Origin: Halobacteriales archaeon SW_5_68_122
GTDB taxonomy: Archaea > Halobacteriota > Halobacteria > Halobacteriales > Haloarculaceae
Length of the DNA: 14,830 bases
Assembly: GCA_003022815.1 (NCBI GenBank)
Contig: PXSL01000011.1
Location: 1-14,830, forward strand
Direction of reading: 5' to 3'
The notes below the pieces were generated by a model, which had not been told where the DNA came from, searched no databases, and saw only the letters and a program-made list of their open reading frames with translations. The position numbers and the translations under genes are program-made. Shown here piece after piece: positions 13,859 through 14,830 of the stretch; position 1 is the stretch's first letter, and the number at the start of each line of letters is the position of its first letter.

Positions 13859-14641
13859 TCAGAGCGAGGGCAGCGACCCGAGGTCCGCGAGCGAGTCGAC
13901 CACGTAGTCCGGCCGGACGTCGCCGGCCTCGACGTCTTCGTCGGTGGCGACGCCGGTCCTGACGAGCACCGTCGTCATGCCCGCCCGCTCGCCGAGTTCG
14001 ATGTCGGTGTTGAGGCGGTCGCCGACGACGAGACACCGCTCGGCCGGGACGCCGAGCGCCTCGAGGGCGGCCCGCCGGGCCGCCGCCGATGGCTTGCCGA
14101 GCAGCCGTTCCGGCTCCCGTCCGAGGACGCCGCCGACGGCGTTGATGACGGCGCCCGACCCGGGTATCATCCCCTCGGCGTCCGGCACCAGCATGTCGGG
14201 GTCGGTTCCGTAGAACGTCGCGCCGGCCTCCAGCGCCCGGTAGCCCGCCAGCATATCGCCGTAGTCGAACGCGTCGTCCCAGGAGACGACCAGCACGTCC
14301 GCCGCCGTCGCGTCGTCGACGAGCGAGAGGTCGGCCGCCTCGAACTGGCGCCGCAGGCCCGCCGTCCCGACCAGGAACACCGCGTCGTCGGGGTGCTCCT
14401 CGGCGAGAAAGCGGGTGGTCACCGTGCCGGCCGACAGCACCTCGTCGGCGTCGGCCTTGATGCCGAACGACGCCAGGCGGTCGACGTACTCCGCACGGGA
14501 CTTCGTCGGGTTGTTCGAGAAGAAAAGCGTCCGGACGCCGGCGCTCCGGAGTCGGTCGAGCGCCGCTTCGGCGCCGGGCAACAGCCTCTCGCCGCGGTAG
14601 ACCGTCCCGTCGAGGTCTATCACCGCCCCCTCGTAGTCCAT
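13859..14641 (-). CDS. HAD-superfamily IIA phosphatase (NagD/PGP-like)
   Basis: This encodes 260 residues, normal for class IIA HAD hydrolases. Motif I is VIDLDGTVYRG, with the nucleophile Asp9 and acid/base Asp11. Motif II is FFSNN (Ser42), and Motif III is the lysine of LLGKPS (Lys183). Motif IV is VVGDRLNTDIELGERAGM (Asp208, Asp213), which binds magnesium. The cap domain (about residues 75-175) includes TFYGTDPDMLVPDAEGMIPG and SGAVINAVGG, the NagD/4-nitrophenylphosphatase/phosphoglycolate phosphatase signature. It likely hydrolyses a small phosphorylated metabolite in the cytoplasm; sugar phosphates, nucleotides or phosphoglycolate are all possible. The start at 14641 fits a TATA-like box (CTTAATTC, 14663-14670) about 26 nt upstream, placed just after the stop codon of the CDGSH gene. 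Confidence 0.93.
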   Translation of the reverse strand: MDYEGAVIDLDGTVYRGERLLPGAEAALDRLRSAGVRTLFFSNNPTKSRAEYVDRLASFGIKADADEVLSAGTVTTRFLAEEHPDDAVFLVGTAGLRRQFEAADLSLVDDATAADVLVVSWDDAFDYGDMLAGYRALEAGATFYGTDPDMLVPDAEGMIPGSGAVINAVGGVLGREPERLLGKPSAAARRAALEALGVPAERCLVVGDRLNTDIELGERAGMTTVLVRTGVATDEDVEAGDVRPDYVVDSLADLGSLPSL

Positions 14642-14662
14642 ACCGGCGGTAGGGGCCGGCAG

Positions 14663-14670
14663 GAATTAAG
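14663..14670 (-). promoter_or_regulatory. TATA-like box of the HAD phosphatase gene
   Basis: CTTAATTC on the minus strand is centred about 26 nt before the ATG at 14641. Confidence 0.45.
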
Positions 14671-14675
14671 TCTCG

Positions 14676-14830
14676 TTACTCGTCGGCCAGTTGGACCGCC
14701 TCCACGCGCCGCCGCTCGTCGCTCGTACCGTCGGGGTCGTACCGGTAGACTTCGTCGTCGTCCTCGTCGTGGGTCCGCCGGTGGGAGCCGTCACAGAGCG
14801 CCCCCTGCTCGGAGAGCCCACACCGGCAGA
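14676..14830 (-). CDS. CDGSH iron-sulfur domain protein, C-terminal part (5' end outside window)
   Basis: The open minus-strand frame from the window edge to the TAA at 14676-14678 gives 51 complete residues. It begins CRCGLSEQGALCDGSH, which matches the CDGSH signature C-x-C-x2-(S/T)-x3-P-x-C-D-G-(S/A/T)-H with Ala in place of Pro. The three cysteines and the histidine would bind a [2Fe-2S] cluster, as in mitoNEET-type proteins. After the motif comes an acidic tail (DEDDDEVYRYDPDG) ending VEAVQLADE. Prokaryotic CDGSH proteins are small cytoplasmic electron-transfer or redox-sensing proteins. The N-terminus is missing, so a second motif or fused domain cannot be excluded. Confidence 0.85.
   Translation of the reverse strand, partial: CRCGLSEQGALCDGSHRRTHDEDDDEVYRYDPDGTSDERRRVEAVQLADE

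Overview
The window looks like chromosomal DNA from a haloarchaeon (class Halobacteria). Composition is very GC-rich, the predicted proteins are strongly acidic (Asp/Glu-rich), and most genes carry an AT-rich TATA-like box about 25-30 nt upstream of the start codon with little or no leader, as is usual for leaderless haloarchaeal transcripts. Several products (the OsmC, UPF0173, Dna2-like and DUF5799-like proteins) resemble haloarchaeal families I recognise. Genus cannot be fixed from the sequence.

Region 1 (1-3358, + strand) is the distal part of a branched-chain amino acid operon: the end of a small acidic protein, then leuC, leuD and leuB with overlapping start/stop codons. leuC and leuB are both broken. 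leuC lacks about 60 nt coding for a conserved substrate-binding segment and changes frame. leuB lacks its catalytic-Asp segment, has repeat-like DNA there, and also changes frame. leuD is intact but has an extra N-terminal segment of the same repeat-like character.

Region 2 (3359-8137) holds short mostly single-gene units: a DUF5799-like protein (-), a flavin disulfide reductase (+), a 39-aa zinc-finger protein (+), dihydrofolate reductase (+), an OsmC protein (-), a UPF0173 metallo-beta-lactamase-fold hydrolase with an in-frame internal deletion (-), and a GNAT acetyltransferase (+). Two copies of a hairpin-containing repeat of about 62 bp follow the reductase and DHFR genes, each 22 nt after the stop codon.

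Region 3 (8138-8570) is a tandem array of seven imperfect ~64-bp units. Each unit has hairpin arms, and the arm sequences differ between units in a compensatory way. The array lies between the convergent acetyltransferase and helicase genes, and the last unit encodes the helicase C-terminus.

Region 4 (8535-14830) holds a Dna2-like Cas4-nuclease/SF1-helicase fusion (-), a conserved acidic protein of unknown role (+), a protein with homing-endonuclease-associated repeats (-), two tiny proteins (-), an alpha/beta hydrolase (-), a HAD-IIA phosphatase (-), and the C-terminus of a CDGSH iron-sulfur protein (-, cut by the window edge). Several stem-loops lie between these genes. No rRNA, tRNA, CRISPR array, transposase or replication origin was seen.

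The most notable signals are the covarying palindromic array, the repeat-like element shared by the leuD 5' end and the leuB break, and three internal deletions in otherwise conserved genes. Those deletions are either real decay or an assembly problem, and the sequence alone cannot decide.
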